From contig JAFDZW010000011.1 in the NCBI GenBank assembly GCA_018266755.1, positions 1-64,000 on the forward strand: a DNA stretch of 64,000 bases. Direction: 5' to 3'. Source of the DNA: Bacteroidota bacterium. Lineage in GTDB: Bacteria; Bacteroidota; Ignavibacteria; Palsa-1295. The notes beneath the pieces are model-generated. The model was not told the origin of the DNA, made no database searches, and saw only the letters and a list, made by a program, of their open reading frames with translations. Made by a program: the position numbers and the translations under genes. Of the stretch, positions 7,518-16,277 are shown in pieces; position 1 is the first letter of the stretch; every line of letters begins with the position of its first letter.

Positions 7518-8210
7518 TTAGAACCACTTCCCAACCACATCGAAACCGATGACGGTCAAGACAAGCAACATGATCACCGTAAACACTCCAAAGAGTGAGA
7601 TATTACGGACAAAGTTGCGCATCAAGTGGCCGTAGTCACGAGCCGGCTTCGTGCTGACTTTTACCGGTCCTGTGACTTCGCACTGACAAGCGAGGCGGTA
7701 TTTCGGATTATCACGGATCAGATGGACCTTCTCCATCGCTGTCGGCTGGCTGATCCCGTCTGCCGGATCGACCGACACGCGACACGACGTGCAGAGCCCC
7801 AGGCCTCGGCAATTCAAAAGGGTCATCACGTCCGAGTATAGCGGAACACTATTCTCAAGACAGACCTGCCGAAGATTCGAGCCTTTCTCGGCGATCACGA
7901 CAATATCGTCTTCGACGAATGTGATCGGGACATAGCCTTCCGGAATATTGATCTGCGAAAGATCAGCGCTGACCGTACGCTCGCGACGGATTTTCTGGTA
8001 CTCGGAATCCGTACTCTCCGGAGCATCCTTGAAAAAGCCCTTAAACTCCTCGCTAACGTGCGGGGCGTCATGGTGGGCATGCTTTGCGGCAGTCGGGGTC
8101 GGGACGACCGTGCCGCCGCCTGCACCGAAGAGCCAGCGGGAGAACCCGCCGACGCGCATTTCCTCGTTATGACGCTCTAAACTCGATTTTCCGGAATGAT
8201 CGTGTGACAC
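7518..8210 (-). CDS. Membrane-anchored [2Fe-2S] ferredoxin-domain protein
   Basis: The 230-residue product starts at a GTG (8210) eight bases after AAAGGAG. Residues 1-80 are polar and His-rich. Residues about 95-190 form a plant-type [2Fe-2S] ferredoxin domain with Cys134, Cys140, Cys143 and Cys175, in the order C-x5-C-x2-C-x31-C. A C-terminal hydrophobic helix (about 204-224) should anchor it in the membrane. It is the last gene of a redox cluster, 99 bases after a dihaem cytochrome. It probably passes electrons between a soluble partner and a membrane or periplasmic chain. Which side the cluster faces is uncertain: the single C-terminal anchor with no signal peptide favours the cytoplasm. 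Confidence 0.75.
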   Translation of the reverse strand: MSHDHSGKSSLERHNEEMRVGGFSRWLFGAGGGTVVPTPTAAKHAHHDAPHVSEEFKGFFKDAPESTDSEYQKIRRERTVSADLSQINIPEGYVPITFVEDDIVVIAEKGSNLRQVCLENSVPLYSDVMTLLNCRGLGLCTSCRVSVDPADGISQPTAMEKVHLIRDNPKYRLACQCEVTGPVKVSTKPARDYGHLMRNFVRNISLFGVFTVIMLLVLTVIGFDVVGKWF

Positions 8211-8309
8211 CGTTTGGTCTCCTTTTACTCTAAGCTACAAATATACGAAACCGAGGGGGTCAGCCGGGGCGAAAACACCCGACGCGGCAGTACATTGCTG
8301 AAGCTATAT

Positions 8310-9086
8310 TCAACGGCGAGGAGGATGCGCAGCATCGCCTGTGCGCAGCGACCAGACATAGTTCGAGAGGTCCCACCGCTCATGGGGGCTGAGTTTGCGA
8401 GCATCGAGTTCGGAGGAGAAAATGCGGTACAGGTCACGGACATCCGTCGAGAACCGGTAGTCGGATCGGTTCGTCAGGTCGCTCTTGACCATCACCTTGC
8501 CCAAGGTATTCGGTACTCCAACGGCTGGGCTGTCTCCCTTCCCTTCCGGCCCATGGCACGATCCGCACTTCGCCTGAATATATACTGCTTTCCCACGGGT
8601 AATACTTTCTGCATCCATTGGGACTTGATCGTCGAAATCGACCGGGATGATGGGGTACCAAAACGTATCACGAAATTTCGGAGCAATGCTGCGAATGAAT
8701 TCGAGTATTGCCAGACGATCTTCCGGCGAAAGCGACGAGAACGACGGCATTGCCGTATTGTGAATTCCACTCGTTACCGTATGGTAAATATCGTAGTCGA
8801 GCGGCAACTCACCGCAGATCGTCGAACGATTCGCAAAGACACCTTTTGTCAGATCCGTTGGAACACGTACCATGTTCGCTGCCATCGGTCCGTCGCCTTT
8901 TCCTCCTGTCCCATGACAGGGTGCGCAGGAGAGTCGAAAGACCGTACGCCCCCGGTCAATGATTTTGATATCGGCCAAGGGGCGCATCTTCAGATGCTCC
9001 GGCGGATCTGTCACCGACGCAAAACCGACTCCCCTCACCGAAGCAAGCACCATTGCGACAGATACCAGTGACGTGACGATCCACAT
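8310..9086 (-). CDS. Dihaem cytochrome c, second haem domain without the usual Met
   Basis: A signal peptide (WIVTSLVSVAMVLASVRGVGFA) leads to two cytochrome c domains: CAPCH at 54-58 and CGSCH at 174-178, both followed by KGD and, in the first, GDGP. The first domain has a candidate distal ligand at Met113 (TAMPSF). At the corresponding place in the second domain the paralogue at 9086 has VPMPSY, but this protein has DARKLSP, so no Met is available. Its ATG shares one base with the stop of the upstream paralogue (TAATG). It acts in the periplasm, as an electron carrier or a subunit of a larger redox complex. Confidence 0.85.
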   Translation of the reverse strand: MWIVTSLVSVAMVLASVRGVGFASVTDPPEHLKMRPLADIKIIDRGRTVFRLSCAPCHGTGGKGDGPMAANMVRVPTDLTKGVFANRSTICGELPLDYDIYHTVTSGIHNTAMPSFSSLSPEDRLAILEFIRSIAPKFRDTFWYPIIPVDFDDQVPMDAESITRGKAVYIQAKCGSCHGPEGKGDSPAVGVPNTLGKVMVKSDLTNRSDYRFSTDVRDLYRIFSSELDARKLSPHERWDLSNYVWSLRTGDAAHPPRR

Positions 9087-9880
9087 TACTGAATCCCTCC
9101 GATCGCCGGATATTGTTCATGGTTTTGCAGTGCCCACACGTAATTCGCCAGATGCCAGCGTTCGTCATCGCTGAGCGAATTAGTGTACGACGGCATCGGC
9201 ACACCGTTGAGCCCGGTCGAGAATATGCGATAGACATCGCTCACATTCGATGCAAATTTGTACGCCGAGCGATTGGTCAGGTCGGTACTAACCACATAAT
9301 GTCCGGCATCATCATGCTGCGTCGGGGCCGCCGGTCCGTCACCTCTGCCAAAGTTGCCGTGACAATCGTAGCATTTCATTGCAACGTATATCTTGCGTCC
9401 CTGGGCAAGCCCTGCGGGAGTTACCGGCAGCGGTTTTGAGAGCTTGACGGTATCGAGTGGATATTCTTCCGAATCCGAAAACCGTGTCGATAAAGTTTTG
9501 ACATACGCGACCAGCATCCACCGCACCTTCGGATCGAGTTGTGCGAACGGCGGCATGCTCGATGTGTGCACACCTGCGGTGATCGTGCGATAAATATCGT
9601 AATCGGTCGGGAGTTGACCGCTGGCGGTCGAACGGTTTTTATACACCCCGAGTGTCAGATCGCGCGGAAGATTGCGCAAGTTTGCCGCAATCGGACCGTC
9701 GCCTTTACCTCCTACCCCATGACATGGCGAGCATGACCATTCAAAGTACACCTTGCCTCTGGCTGCACGGTCGGCCTCGTTCTCGACAACCTGTACCGGG
9801 TTCTTCGGACGTGTCGTTCCTCCCAGCGCGAAGGCACCGGCAAGCAGAAGCGCGACTACACGTATAGTAAGCGGTATCAT
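9086..9880 (-). CDS. Dihaem cytochrome c
   Basis: The 264-residue precursor has a signal peptide ending near residue 20-24, then haem sites CSPCH (50-54) and CYDCH (170-174). Each site is followed by GDGP and a possible Met ligand (Met109 in SSMPPF, Met229 in VPMPSY). It is clearly paralogous to the next gene: both share DYDIY followed by a TxG(I/V)H segment, YRIFS, and ERWxLxNYVW. Tandem duplication of this dihaem module is the simplest reading. It lies 6 bases after the haem-containing outer-membrane protein gene. Predicted periplasmic electron carrier; partner unknown. Confidence 0.88.
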   Translation of the reverse strand: MIPLTIRVVALLLAGAFALGGTTRPKNPVQVVENEADRAARGKVYFEWSCSPCHGVGGKGDGPIAANLRNLPRDLTLGVYKNRSTASGQLPTDYDIYRTITAGVHTSSMPPFAQLDPKVRWMLVAYVKTLSTRFSDSEEYPLDTVKLSKPLPVTPAGLAQGRKIYVAMKCYDCHGNFGRGDGPAAPTQHDDAGHYVVSTDLTNRSAYKFASNVSDVYRIFSTGLNGVPMPSYTNSLSDDERWHLANYVWALQNHEQYPAIGGIQ

Positions 9881-9886
9881 GTCGTA

Positions 9887-11137
9887 TCAGAATCCGAAGA
9901 GCACTCCAAGAACCGCACTCGTCGTCGAACGATCGAGCAGCCCGATGCGTCGTTCATCCAATTGCGTCGCCCCTGCCGAGAGCACAACATTCGGCAGGAC
10001 GTGATATCGAATTCCAAGATCGAATTGCCGATTGAGGATGCCGAGCTCCTTGGCCTCGGCATAGTCGAGGCGGGCAAAGGCATAGAAGCGCTCGGGCAAG
10101 ATGATAATGTTCGTCCCGATCAATGCGATAGTACTATTGGCCGTATGGCCGCTGCTATCGGCTTTCGCGTCGAAGCCCCTCACAAATTCGCCGCAAAGCT
10201 GGAAGCGCTTGAGCCATGGGTCGGTCAGCTCGATGTTCACGGCGACTCGGTTTGTCGCATTATCCCAGTGTACTGTAGGGGTAAGGGCATCGGCGATCGT
10301 TTGTGTGCCACCGAAATAACTCAGACCAAACCGCAGCGGTGTATTGTCGAGGTAGATCGTTTGATCGAGTCCGACGAAGACGGCCCTGTTCTTTCCAAGG
10401 TCGATCTCGCTGAGATTGCCGCCGTATAATCCGACTTCCCATCTCAATCCCTCGAAGACTTGCGGAAGCAGCCCGAATGCCGATAGCCCGAACATCGGGT
10501 CGGTAAGGATGAACGTATTGACCTCCGAGTCGACCATCGAGAACGGTGCATACGATGTGACGAACGGATCGGCATTCGAGAGGATCACATTTGCCGGATA
10601 CGCGACGAGCGGCGACATCTTGCCGAAGCGTAGATTCAGATTCCCGAGCCCGTCGCCGAGAATATCGGACCATATCACTTCGGCAGTAAGCACATCGATA
10701 CCGACGTCACTTCCTGCGATCGCCACGGGTGTCTCGGCAAAATATGAAAAATGCGGCCCGAGCTGACCGGTGCTAAACAGAGCAAGTTCGATGCCGGAGA
10801 ATATTGTCTTTCGTACTGCACTCGAATCGCTCAGATTGTTTTTCGTGCTTGTCGTGACAATCTTCGGATGTGCGACCAGAGCGAGCGGGAACGGTCCCTG
10901 ATCGACCTGCGCGGTTGGATCAGCGCTGGCACCGGGCAATTGAAAACCGGATGCCTGGAATCGGCGGCCAAAATCGTTGAGGAGCGGCGGTGTGGTATGG
11001 CATGTAAAACATGTCGTGCCGTACTTCCTGGCAAACAGTGGGATCGCCCGAACATCGACGGTGATAAGCATTATTACAAGCGCACACGCCAACACAACGC
11101 CGGGATGAAATCTTCGGAATGGGTGGAGGGTATTCAT
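9887..11137 (-). CDS. Outer-membrane barrel-like protein with N-terminal monohaem c site (porin-cytochrome type)
   Basis: The 416-residue precursor has a signal peptide (about 1-31), then FARKYGTTCFTCHTTPP with one CxxCH (43-47) and a conserved-looking NDFGRRFQASGF. The remaining 340 residues alternate hydrophobic and polar positions, contain many aromatic-capped strand segments and end in LGVLFGF, with the C-terminal Phe typical of outer-membrane barrels. One N-terminal haem c fused to a barrel is the layout of Cyc2-like iron-oxidation proteins. Similarity to Cyc2 itself cannot be tested by eye; it may belong to a separate monohaem outer-membrane family. It sits between a cupredoxin and two dihaem cytochromes in one operon, which supports electron transfer across the outer membrane. 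Confidence 0.65.
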   Translation of the reverse strand: MNTLHPFRRFHPGVVLACALVIMLITVDVRAIPLFARKYGTTCFTCHTTPPLLNDFGRRFQASGFQLPGASADPTAQVDQGPFPLALVAHPKIVTTSTKNNLSDSSAVRKTIFSGIELALFSTGQLGPHFSYFAETPVAIAGSDVGIDVLTAEVIWSDILGDGLGNLNLRFGKMSPLVAYPANVILSNADPFVTSYAPFSMVDSEVNTFILTDPMFGLSAFGLLPQVFEGLRWEVGLYGGNLSEIDLGKNRAVFVGLDQTIYLDNTPLRFGLSYFGGTQTIADALTPTVHWDNATNRVAVNIELTDPWLKRFQLCGEFVRGFDAKADSSGHTANSTIALIGTNIIILPERFYAFARLDYAEAKELGILNRQFDLGIRYHVLPNVVLSAGATQLDERRIGLLDRSTTSAVLGVLFGF

Positions 11138-11151
11138 ATGCGTGTCGACCG

Positions 11152-11967
11152 TTAGCGGAGATCGAAGTTACATTGAGCACTGGCGCCGTCGCCGACCACA
11201 ACTTCACGCTCTTGCACGACGGGATCACTAAAGATCGGCCGACCGTCTACGCCCGACTCTTTCTGCTCCCACCCCTCGTGCCACATAACAACGGTATACG
11301 TGCCGGCCGGAAGCCCGTCCAGCGAGAACGAGCCGCGTTCGTCGGTCACTACGGCATACGGATTCGCCGTCACCCAGATCCACGCGGACATCCAGGTATG
11401 CCCCGCATCGCATTCTACGTTGATCATCCCCTGCTTGCGCAGTTCTTGCATCGAGCGTTGCCCTTCATTTGGCTGCGCAATATTAAATGCGGTCGAGCGC
11501 TCGGCTCGGTTGCCTGCATAGCTATAAAAATATCCATGGCAGTTATGCAGCACGGGATCTTCGTTCTTGAACTCGATGCTCGATCCGCGCGCTGCAACGA
11601 CCAGATGCGGCCAGAAACGGCAGCTCGTCTGGGTAATCGAGGCTTGCTTCATCGATGTCGTCGAAGCAGCCGGCGGATTCTTGATGAATATCAGCGTTGA
11701 TTGCACACCGTTCCCCGCACCGAGCAGCAGCCGGTCGAGCGGATGTTCTTTCCCACATGCCGCGTCGCCGACGGCTGTCATTGTTAGCTTCTTTGGGATT
11801 TTGCCACTAAACGTTACTGTCCCACGAATCGACCCCGAGGACGGCGCCGGTCGTTTCAAGGATTTCGATGTATGAAGTGCGCTCTGTGTTGTCGGAATGC
11901 CAATGGTGGAGAACATGAAGCAGACCATCACAATTTGCCACGCAAACGCAGCAATCTTTCTGTTCAT
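11152..11967 (-). CDS. Secreted cupredoxin-like type 1 copper protein
   Basis: The 271-residue precursor has a signal peptide (about 1-30). The core shows type 1 copper ligands in the usual order: a His in VLHNCHGY (His141, or His144), then VECDAGHTWM with Cys186, His190 and Met193, matching C-x3-H-x2-M. After the copper site comes a carboxypeptidase-regulatory-like segment (GSFSLDGLPAGTYTVVMWHEG). It is the first gene of the redox operon, 14 bases before the haem barrel gene, so a periplasmic single-electron carrier role is likely. Similar proteins are sometimes named methylamine utilization proteins; nothing here supports that pathway. Confidence 0.75.
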   Translation of the reverse strand: MNRKIAAFAWQIVMVCFMFSTIGIPTTQSALHTSKSLKRPAPSSGSIRGTVTFSGKIPKKLTMTAVGDAACGKEHPLDRLLLGAGNGVQSTLIFIKNPPAASTTSMKQASITQTSCRFWPHLVVAARGSSIEFKNEDPVLHNCHGYFYSYAGNRAERSTAFNIAQPNEGQRSMQELRKQGMINVECDAGHTWMSAWIWVTANPYAVVTDERGSFSLDGLPAGTYTVVMWHEGWEQKESGVDGRPIFSDPVVQEREVVVGDGASAQCNFDLR

Positions 11968-12048
11968 CGTATGCTCTTTCTGCTATTGCATACGGCAAAA
12001 ATACAGGACCAGCCCCCCTCTCAACAAGGACTAAAGTTGTCGTATATC

Positions 12049-12063
12049 GATAATCGGATTATC
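12049..12063. promoter_or_regulatory. Palindrome upstream of the redox operon, possible operator
   Basis: GATAATC, one G, then GATTATC form a perfect 7-base dyad about 80 bases before the cupredoxin start codon. It could be a binding site for a dimeric regulator of the redox operon. It also lies just downstream of the anti-sigma gene and could simply be chance. Confidence 0.3.
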
Positions 12064-12088
12064 TCGTGAGAGTTACACAGGGCGGGCA

Positions 12089-12514
12089 TTACGTTCGCTT
12101 GATGAGTTTGACGATACATTTACCATCGCGATAGTCAAAGGTGATATCGTCGACGAGATGATGCATGAGGAAGATACCGAGTCCGCCCGGCGTCTTGGAT
12201 TCGACACGTTTTGAGATTGTTTCTTTATCCGGTGCGGTCGGATTGAACGGCTTGTCATCTTCCCAGGTGATCTCGTAGATCACTTCGTGGTGTTCGCGGT
12301 CGCGTTCGCAGGCACAACCGATCGAACATGGATGATGGCTTGCGACGTGACGGATTACGTTCGTTGCGGCTTCATCGACGGCAAGGGCAAGCTGGCGCAG
12401 CGCTTCGTCGGCAAGACCGAGCATCTCGCCCGTCTGAAGCACAAACCGGCGAAGCTCCGCCAGCACCGAAGTATCCGGCGGGAATACGCGTGATTGGATG
12501 ATCTCTTCAGTCAT
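12089..12514 (-). CDS. RsbW-like anti-sigma factor / serine kinase (HATPase_c)
   Basis: The 141-residue GHKL ATPase has an N box (LALAVDEAATNVIRH, 43-56) and a G box (TPGGLGIFLMHHL, 108-120). In partner switching, such kinases bind a sigma factor or other target and phosphorylate an STAS antagonist to inactivate it. It overlaps by one base with the STAS gene upstream, which in turn follows a SpoIIE-type phosphatase: a complete U-V-W module. No sigma factor gene is adjacent. A cysteine pair (CAC, near residue 67) after the N box is unusual and might be redox sensitive, though this is speculative. Confidence 0.85.
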   Translation of the reverse strand: MTEEIIQSRVFPPDTSVLAELRRFVLQTGEMLGLADEALRQLALAVDEAATNVIRHVASHHPCSIGCACERDREHHEVIYEITWEDDKPFNPTAPDKETISKRVESKTPGGLGIFLMHHLVDDITFDYRDGKCIVKLIKRT

Positions 12515-12882
12515 TACGATGCAAATGAGCGTGCTGCTTCTTCGACGGTCGGTGCGATCGTAAAGACGACCGGAAATCCGAGCAGGTCGAGTACGTGATA
12601 GATCTTCTCGGGTACCGCACCGAACTTCATGTCACCGCCGTCGGAGCGGACCTCCTCGATAAAGCCCATGAGTACACCGAGCCCGGCACTGGAAATATAT
12701 TCGAGCGACGAGAAGTCGAGCACGATCTTATGTTCGTGTCCGTGGCGTACGAGTTGTTCGAGAAATCGCTCGAACTCCGGCGCAGTATGTGCATCCAGTT
12801 GGCCCGAAAGCGCCACGACCGCAACGCCGCTTGTGGGCGACGAAGCCTGGGTGACAGAAAATTGTGACGGTGTTGTCGCCAT
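12514..12882 (-). CDS. STAS-domain anti-sigma factor antagonist
   Basis: The 122-residue product is a single STAS domain. The phosphorylation loop reads LEYISSAGLGVLM, with Ser65 the expected target. It should bind the anti-sigma kinase encoded immediately downstream when unphosphorylated and be reactivated by the SpoIIE-type phosphatase encoded 10 bases upstream. Length and motif are normal for the SpoIIAA/RsbV family. Confidence 0.9.
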   Translation of the reverse strand: MATTPSQFSVTQASSPTSGVAVVALSGQLDAHTAPEFERFLEQLVRHGHEHKIVLDFSSLEYISSAGLGVLMGFIEEVRSDGGDMKFGAVPEKIYHVLDLLGFPVVFTIAPTVEEAARSFAS

Positions 12883-12891
12883 ACGGTCCTC

Positions 12892-15150
12892 TTATATTTT
12901 TCGAATGATCACAAATGTGGCATCGTCGGTGAACTGCGCATTGCCTGCGAAGAGCAGGACATCGCGCAAGATTCGGTCGGTCATTTTCGCAACGGTCGTT
13001 TCGAATCGCGCACCGCGGACGATCTCGGCGAATCGGACGTATCCGAGTTCTTCGCCATCGGCATTTCGTACTTCGGTGATGCCATCGCTGAAGAGAATCA
13101 GCGTTTCGCCGGGGTCGAGCGCGATTTGCTTTTGCTCGAGCACTGTATCGAAGATGTTCTTTCCAACAAACCCTACACCCATGCCTTTCGGCTGGAGATA
13201 TTGGTATTCGCCGTTCGCCTCGAAGATCAGAAGTGGCGTGTGGCCCGCACGCGAATACGTCAGGAGATTATCCTTGAATGCGATCGCCGCGAGCGTCACA
13301 AACGCGCGGCGGAACCCCTGTTCGGTGATATTACGCATTAATGCGTCGTTCGTTCCAACGAACAACTCCCGAAGATTCATCATCATCGGCGCCAGCGCCT
13401 GCACAATGCCTTTAATCTCGGCCATAAAGATGGATGCCGAAATTCCCTTGCCCGAAACGTCACCAATGACAACCATCGGCGAACCGTCCCATAACGCGGT
13501 AAAATCGTAGTAATCGCCACCAACTTCGTATGCCGGAATGCTGATCGCGCTGATCTCGAATCCGGGTACATCGGGTACGCGACTCGGTAGGAGGCTCTGT
13601 TGCATCGAACGGGCGGCTCGCAATTCGCCATCGAATTTTTGCTTTTCGATCGAATCGGCAAGCAACCTTGCGGTATCGAGCGCCAGCGATGCGATGTCGC
13701 TGAATGCCGTCAGAACGGTCACATCCTCATCGTCGTATCCGTATTCATGTGTTTTTGCAACGTAGATTGCTCCTCGCGATTCATCGCGGTGCAGCAACGG
13801 AATTGCAATCAACGAGGAGAGCGTCTCGAGTGTAAACTCCGGATCCGACGGCGAAGCGGAGAGTAAGTCGCCGGTTGTAATGAGCACCGGTTTGTTCGTC
13901 GTTGCAAGCTCGTCCTGCAATGATTTCGGTACACCGCTCGAGCGAAGCTGCGGATGTGGTGTACGGACCACATAGTCCGTAATGTCCTGCGTGATGTTAT
14001 TGAAGGAGCGATAGACTCGCGTATCGCCGGTTGCCGCACCGAACGCGGGTTTGAAGTTCAGCACCAGCCAGGCACAATCCGATTTTGTCGCCTCACGCGC
14101 AAGCGCCGTGATCTGGTCGGCAAGGCGCGGAATATCGAGCAGAAGTTCGCTCGTGAGAACGTCCGAGCTGAAGCGAGTTAGTTTCGCAAGCGATTGTACT
14201 TCGGCAGCGCGACGTTCGACAAGTTCGGTCGAAGAGAGCGAAAAGAGCGCGGTGAAGAAGATCAGGGCAAAGTACGCTGCCATACCGAGCATCGATACGA
14301 GTATGATGCTGTGCAAGAGGATCGCGTATCGCTCGATGAGGTGCCCGGTAAGACCAGTCGCATAACTGATGAAGACACTGGTGGACAATAATACTGCCAG
14401 TGCACTGAAGATGAGCAAGCGGTTCTTGTCTTTGCGAGAGACGTGGGGAATCCAGTCAATGCGAAACCACAGGAACAATGTGGAAAAGATCACCAGGAAT
14501 CGAAGACCATAGAGTGCGATGTCGCTGCTCATATCTCCGGCCAGGATCGAACGATCGCGCAAATATTCGGCGATGCCAAACAATCCGATCGGGATCAGCC
14601 AGGCGACAAATTTTCGCCGTACCTCCACGGTTTTTTGCCACAGAAACAGCAGTTTCGCAAACCCCACCATGATTGCGGCAAACCCCGTGAGCCACACGAT
14701 CCCCATGATATTGATACTCACGACCGTGTTCGGGACCATCGCCTCGTACTCGGTATTGAGCTTCAGGACGAACAAATCAGGAAGAAACGAAAACAACTCA
14801 CCGACTGCCAGCGCAACAACGAACCACCGGAGTGCCCGCACCGGGATCGTGCTTGCCTCCGGTTTCCCTACTCGGCGAGAGAGATCGCGGTAGCGGAAAA
14901 TAAGCGGATCGAGAGCGCGAGAGAAAAAGAACAGCGTGAGAAGTTGCAGTGCCGTACGCACCACGTCCAGCGTCAGCCCCTGCATCGTCCGCAGCGAATA
15001 CGAGACGAGATTCAGAACAAGGATAATGACAAAGGTTAGCCCTCCGATCAGGGCGTAGAAGGCCGAACGGGTAGCAGCGCCCTTGGCGATCGCCTTGTAG
15101 CGCTGTCGAACCATCGACGTAACCGATATCTCCTTTGTATCCTCGTTCAT
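12892..15150 (-). CDS. Membrane SpoIIE/RsbU-type PP2C phosphatase with GAF domain
   Basis: The 752-residue protein has about eight hydrophobic segments in residues 25-320, then a GAF-like sensory region (about 340-500), then a PP2C/SpoIIE phosphatase domain (about 515-750). The phosphatase shows ARSMQQSLLP, YEVGGDYYDF and VIGDVSGKGISAS, carrying the metal-binding aspartates, and a late LILFSDGITE. It should dephosphorylate the STAS protein encoded next, in response to a membrane or small-molecule signal, and so release a sigma factor. The ATG overlaps the stop of a possible short leader ORF (ATGA). Confidence 0.9.
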   Translation of the reverse strand: MNEDTKEISVTSMVRQRYKAIAKGAATRSAFYALIGGLTFVIILVLNLVSYSLRTMQGLTLDVVRTALQLLTLFFFSRALDPLIFRYRDLSRRVGKPEASTIPVRALRWFVVALAVGELFSFLPDLFVLKLNTEYEAMVPNTVVSINIMGIVWLTGFAAIMVGFAKLLFLWQKTVEVRRKFVAWLIPIGLFGIAEYLRDRSILAGDMSSDIALYGLRFLVIFSTLFLWFRIDWIPHVSRKDKNRLLIFSALAVLLSTSVFISYATGLTGHLIERYAILLHSIILVSMLGMAAYFALIFFTALFSLSSTELVERRAAEVQSLAKLTRFSSDVLTSELLLDIPRLADQITALAREATKSDCAWLVLNFKPAFGAATGDTRVYRSFNNITQDITDYVVRTPHPQLRSSGVPKSLQDELATTNKPVLITTGDLLSASPSDPEFTLETLSSLIAIPLLHRDESRGAIYVAKTHEYGYDDEDVTVLTAFSDIASLALDTARLLADSIEKQKFDGELRAARSMQQSLLPSRVPDVPGFEISAISIPAYEVGGDYYDFTALWDGSPMVVIGDVSGKGISASIFMAEIKGIVQALAPMMMNLRELFVGTNDALMRNITEQGFRRAFVTLAAIAFKDNLLTYSRAGHTPLLIFEANGEYQYLQPKGMGVGFVGKNIFDTVLEQKQIALDPGETLILFSDGITEVRNADGEELGYVRFAEIVRGARFETTVAKMTDRILRDVLLFAGNAQFTDDATFVIIRKI

Positions 15151-15233
15151 TCCAGAAGCTTATCTATACGCTTTTGCGCATCGGAGAGTTCAGGAAGACC
15201 CCGAAAGCTACCCACAACCTCACTGCACAACAA
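15147..15233 (-). CDS. Possible short leader ORF coupled to the SpoIIE-type gene
   Basis: A 28-codon frame beginning at TTG follows a TAG stop and ends at a TGA overlapping the phosphatase ATG as ATGA. The end of the peptide reads LPELSDAQKRIDKLLE, which looks like a genuine protein C-terminus. It could be a translated leader that couples expression, the remnant of a lost gene, or chance. The start codon is uncertain (TTG, or GTG six codons in). Confidence 0.25.
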   Translation of the reverse strand: MLCSEVVGSFRGLPELSDAQKRIDKLLE

Positions 15234-15282
15234 CTATCCGGCTCCCCAAGACCTCGGAGCCTGGCTGACGATCGCAACCGTC

Positions 15283-16239
15283 TTATCGCATCTTCAACCT
15301 GACGGTATTCGAATGCACGCCGGAAATCATGAGGGTATCGTGCACTACTGGAATACGAATCGTATTCGGTTCATCGTCCCACGCAAGCGTAATATTGATC
15401 GTGAAATTATCATACCCGTTCGGGTCTTTCTTCTCGTCAGCTGACCACAGCTCGAGCTCGTTCTTCTTGTGGTAGTTATCACGGTCACGTGCCGCGCGTG
15501 GGGTAAAGGAAATACTATCGAACCATATTTCGGTCGACGCGGTAGAATCGCCGCCGTGTGCATCCTCGATCACTACTTGTTGCCGCCGCATCGTGGTTGG
15601 GTCAATATAGGTCAATAGCCCGAAGTATGCCTTGTCCGAATCAAAATCCGGCTGTGGCAGTGCGGCTTGGCGGCTGAGGATACCGATATAGCGCTTCGTT
15701 CGTTGATTGGGGATACTGACCGTTGCAAGCTCGGAACTGAGGTTCATCAGTTTCTTGCCATCGCTGTATCGGTAGAGCATGTACCCGTGTTCGGCACCAC
15801 AACATCCGTACTGAACCGCCTGCAAGTAATCACTGCCGTAATCTATGTGATTCGCCTCTATCGACTTCTTCCAGATCGGCTGCTTGAAGTTATCATCACT
15901 CGAGGATGCCACCAGTTCGATACTCCCCTGTTCCCCCTCCATTGTCGTTGCCGAACGTTGCGTGCTGACTTCCTTGATCAGATAAGTCTGTATTCTTTGT
16001 ACTTCATCACCAGACCACTCGTGAATCGTGTGATATGATACCGTCTTCGTGATCTGCTCTTCCCGGTCGTACCCGCCGTCGGTATCGCGGACGATCTTGA
16101 CAGTTGAGAAAGCGCTATCGTGAAATACCTGCCGATAGCGTGCCGATGCCGGTTGCGCATGAACGGTAGCGAGACCGGACAATAACAGGAGGCACGACAC
16201 AGCTATCGTACAAATTCCAATTCGTCGGTACAGATGCAT
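15283..16239 (-). CDS. Secreted protein of unknown function
   Basis: The 318-residue precursor has a clear signal peptide ending in TVHAQ (about residue 29). The mature part is rich in Tyr, Asp and Ser, with charged clusters and a pair of cysteines (YGCCGAEHGY, around residue 150). I recognise no domain. Its stop lies 130 bases before the phosphatase gene on the same strand. Probably periplasmic or extracellular. Confidence 0.7.
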   Translation of the reverse strand: MHLYRRIGICTIAVSCLLLLSGLATVHAQPASARYRQVFHDSAFSTVKIVRDTDGGYDREEQITKTVSYHTIHEWSGDEVQRIQTYLIKEVSTQRSATTMEGEQGSIELVASSSDDNFKQPIWKKSIEANHIDYGSDYLQAVQYGCCGAEHGYMLYRYSDGKKLMNLSSELATVSIPNQRTKRYIGILSRQAALPQPDFDSDKAYFGLLTYIDPTTMRRQQVVIEDAHGGDSTASTEIWFDSISFTPRAARDRDNYHKKNELELWSADEKKDPNGYDNFTINITLAWDDEPNTIRIPVVHDTLMISGVHSNTVRLKMR

Positions 16240-16277
16240 CTACAGTAACTGAAAACTGAAGCGCACAAATCTACGGC

